Positions 54,819-55,773 of a stretch of DNA of 55,773 nt are shown here, piece by piece. Source of the stretch: Pseudomonadota bacterium (GTDB lineage Bacteria > Pseudomonadota > Gammaproteobacteria > Burkholderiales > Burkholderiaceae_C); the NCBI GenBank assembly GCA_018241325.1, contig JAFEEB010000027.1:1-55773 (forward strand). The letters run 5' to 3'. The notes below the pieces were generated by a model. That model did not search any database. It was not told the DNA's origin and saw only the letters and a list, made by a program, of their open reading frames with translations. Each line of letters begins with the position of its first letter. The stretch's first letter is position 1. A program made the translations under genes and the position numbers.

Positions 54819-55132
54819 TCATCCAATGCCGCTGCACCAGCGCAAGCGGCCGATACCCCCGCGAGCGCCGGCCCTCACCCCAACCCTCTCCCAGAGGGAG
54901 AGGGAGAAAACCAGAAGGCCGTGGAGCAGGCCAGGCGTGCGTGGCCGAATCAAAAAACCCGTCGTCCCCGCGAGCGAGCGCCCTCGCCCCAACCCTCTCC
55001 CCGAGGGAGAGGGAGTCAAACTCGAATGGCCGCGGAGCCGGCCGAGCCCGCGGCACCCGTGGCCGGGGTCTCCCCGGCCACTGGGTGCGTCCCCCCTCCG
55101 GGGGGAAGCCGCGCCAGCGGCGCAGGGGGGAG
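54819..55132. repeat. Repeat mosaic between mtnN and the truncated corA
   Basis: 314 bp without a gene. In order: the tail of an R4 element (to about 54850), two R2 hairpins (about 54872–54911 and 54989–55017, both CCCTCNCCCCAACCCTCTCC then GAGGGAGAGGGAG), and an R1-like part (about 55030–55131) with the palindrome around GGCCGGGGTCTCCCCGGCC and the inverse repeats CCCCCCTCCGGGGGG. The R1-like part ends 2 nt after the corA stop. Confidence 0.8.
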
Positions 55133-55674
55133 TCACTTCAACCAGCCGCGCCGCCGGAAGTACCACATCGGCACCAGGGCGCTGGCCACCATCAGTGCCA
55201 GCGCGAACGGGTAACCCAGCGGGTGCTCCAGCTCGGGCATGTTGCGAAAGTTCATGCCATAGATGCTGGCGATCAGCGTGGGCGGCAGCAGCGCCACGCT
55301 GGCCACCGAGAAGATCTTGATGATCTTGTTCTGGTTGATGTTGATGAAGCCCACGGTGGCATCCATCAGGAAGTTGATCTTGTCGAACAGAAAGGTGGTG
55401 TGGCTGTCCAGCGAATCCAGGTCGCGCTGGATCTGGCGCGCCTCCTCGAACTGCTCGGCGTCCAGCATCTTGCTGCGCATCAGAAAGCTGACCGCGCGGC
55501 GCGTGTCCATCACGTTGCGGCGGATGCGTCCGTTCATGTCTTCCTGGCGCGCGATGGTGGCCAGCACCTCGCTGGCCAGCTCGTCGCTCACGTTGTCGTC
55601 CAGCACCTTCTTGCCGGCCGTCTCCAGGTCGTCGTAGATGCCCTCCAGCGTGTCGGCGCAGTATTCGTCCCAGT
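55133..55674 (-). pseudogene. CorA-type Mg/Co transporter, 5'-truncated
   Basis: The C-terminal ~180 residues of a CorA: DEYCADTLEGIYDDLETAGK, LDSHTTFLFDKINFLMDATV, GFININQNKIIKIFSVASVA, then ASIYGMNFRNMPELEHPLGY with the GMN motif, and the usual terminal RRRGWLK. About 140 N-terminal residues expected upstream are missing. Reading back, the CorA-like frame stops making sense at about 55675, and an in-frame TGA follows at once. What lies beyond is a histidine kinase on the other strand. Either a real deletion/rearrangement or a chimeric end of the assembled sequence. Confidence 0.85.
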
Positions 55675-55773
55675 CACGAACTCAAACTCGAGCGCCAGCG
55701 TATTGCACGCGACCTGCATGACCAGGTGGGCTCGCAGCTTGTGCATGCCATGGCCCTGGTGGACCCCGGTGCA
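55675..55773 (+). CDS. Sensor histidine kinase fragment (HisKA_3 dimerisation helix)
   Basis: 33 residues running off the right edge: HELKLERQRIARDLHDQVGS, then QLVHAMALVDPGA. RIARDLHDQVGSQL is the phospho-acceptor H-box of NarL-type kinases. There is no start codon or N-terminal part; the frame begins at the junction with corA. It is a different gene from the kinase at 24885 (that one reads RLRLARGLHDTLAHS). Confidence 0.8.

Overview
The window is about 55.8 kb of high-GC DNA from a betaproteobacterium, most likely a member of the Burkholderiales family Comamonadaceae. Supports are the gene order recG–oxyR–ubiA, a quinone-type NO reductase, a polyhydroxybutyrate/acetoacetate cluster, a three-subunit proton-translocating transhydrogenase (pntAA/pntAB/pntB), and short AGCTAT…AGCGCTTG intergenic repeats that I associate with that family. 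Genes are dense on both strands. Both ends cut through genes: ubiA on the left, a histidine kinase on the right. I see no tRNA, rRNA, CRISPR array, transposase or prophage.

Layout, left to right. 1–9.8 kb: ubiA (partial), oxyR, a small lipoprotein and recG on the minus strand, then queA, a TPR-methyltransferase, tgt and an NADH:quinone reductase-like flavoprotein on the plus strand. 9.9–16.6 kb: a zinc-ribbon membrane protein, an overlapping DUF2218 pair, an extradiol dioxygenase divergent from a LysR regulator, a MarR–PAS pair and comM. 16.7–30.4 kb: a three-part nitrite reductase (membrane domain + NirK + cytochrome c), a lipoprotein and bactofilin, a four-gene Mce/Mla-type lipid transporter, a DUF421 protein, a NarL-type two-component pair, and qNOR with an HdeA-like protein. 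30.4–37.6 kb: patatin–adc–bdhA (ketone body/PHB metabolism), MaoC, a DsbA-fold isomerase, dienelactone hydrolase and a LysR. 37.6–45.3 kb: CorA, hemB, a probable small RNA, hemJ, VanZ, small membrane and redox proteins, a hydrolase and dacA. 45.4–55.8 kb: transporters, a Nudix hydrolase, the pnt operon, fadD, mtnN, and a truncated corA abutting a histidine-kinase fragment.

Functional links. NirK (nitrite to NO) and qNOR (NO to N2O) together give nitrite-to-N2O capacity, with a NarL-type sensor/regulator beside qNOR. hemB and hemJ are divergent haem-synthesis genes flanking a small transcript. queA and tgt are the queuosine tRNA genes. The transhydrogenase, OxyR and the quinone reductase point to active redox management.

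The most unusual feature is a set of short interspersed repeats. At least four families lie within a few bases of stop codons, in the same orientation where orientation can be told. One supplies the last codons and the stop of several genes, and related sequence sits in frame inside recG, lengthening the protein by about 90 residues. Other items worth attention are the three-domain nitrite reductase, the small RNA with an anti-Shine–Dalgarno loop between hemB and hemJ, and the corA/kinase junction at the right end.
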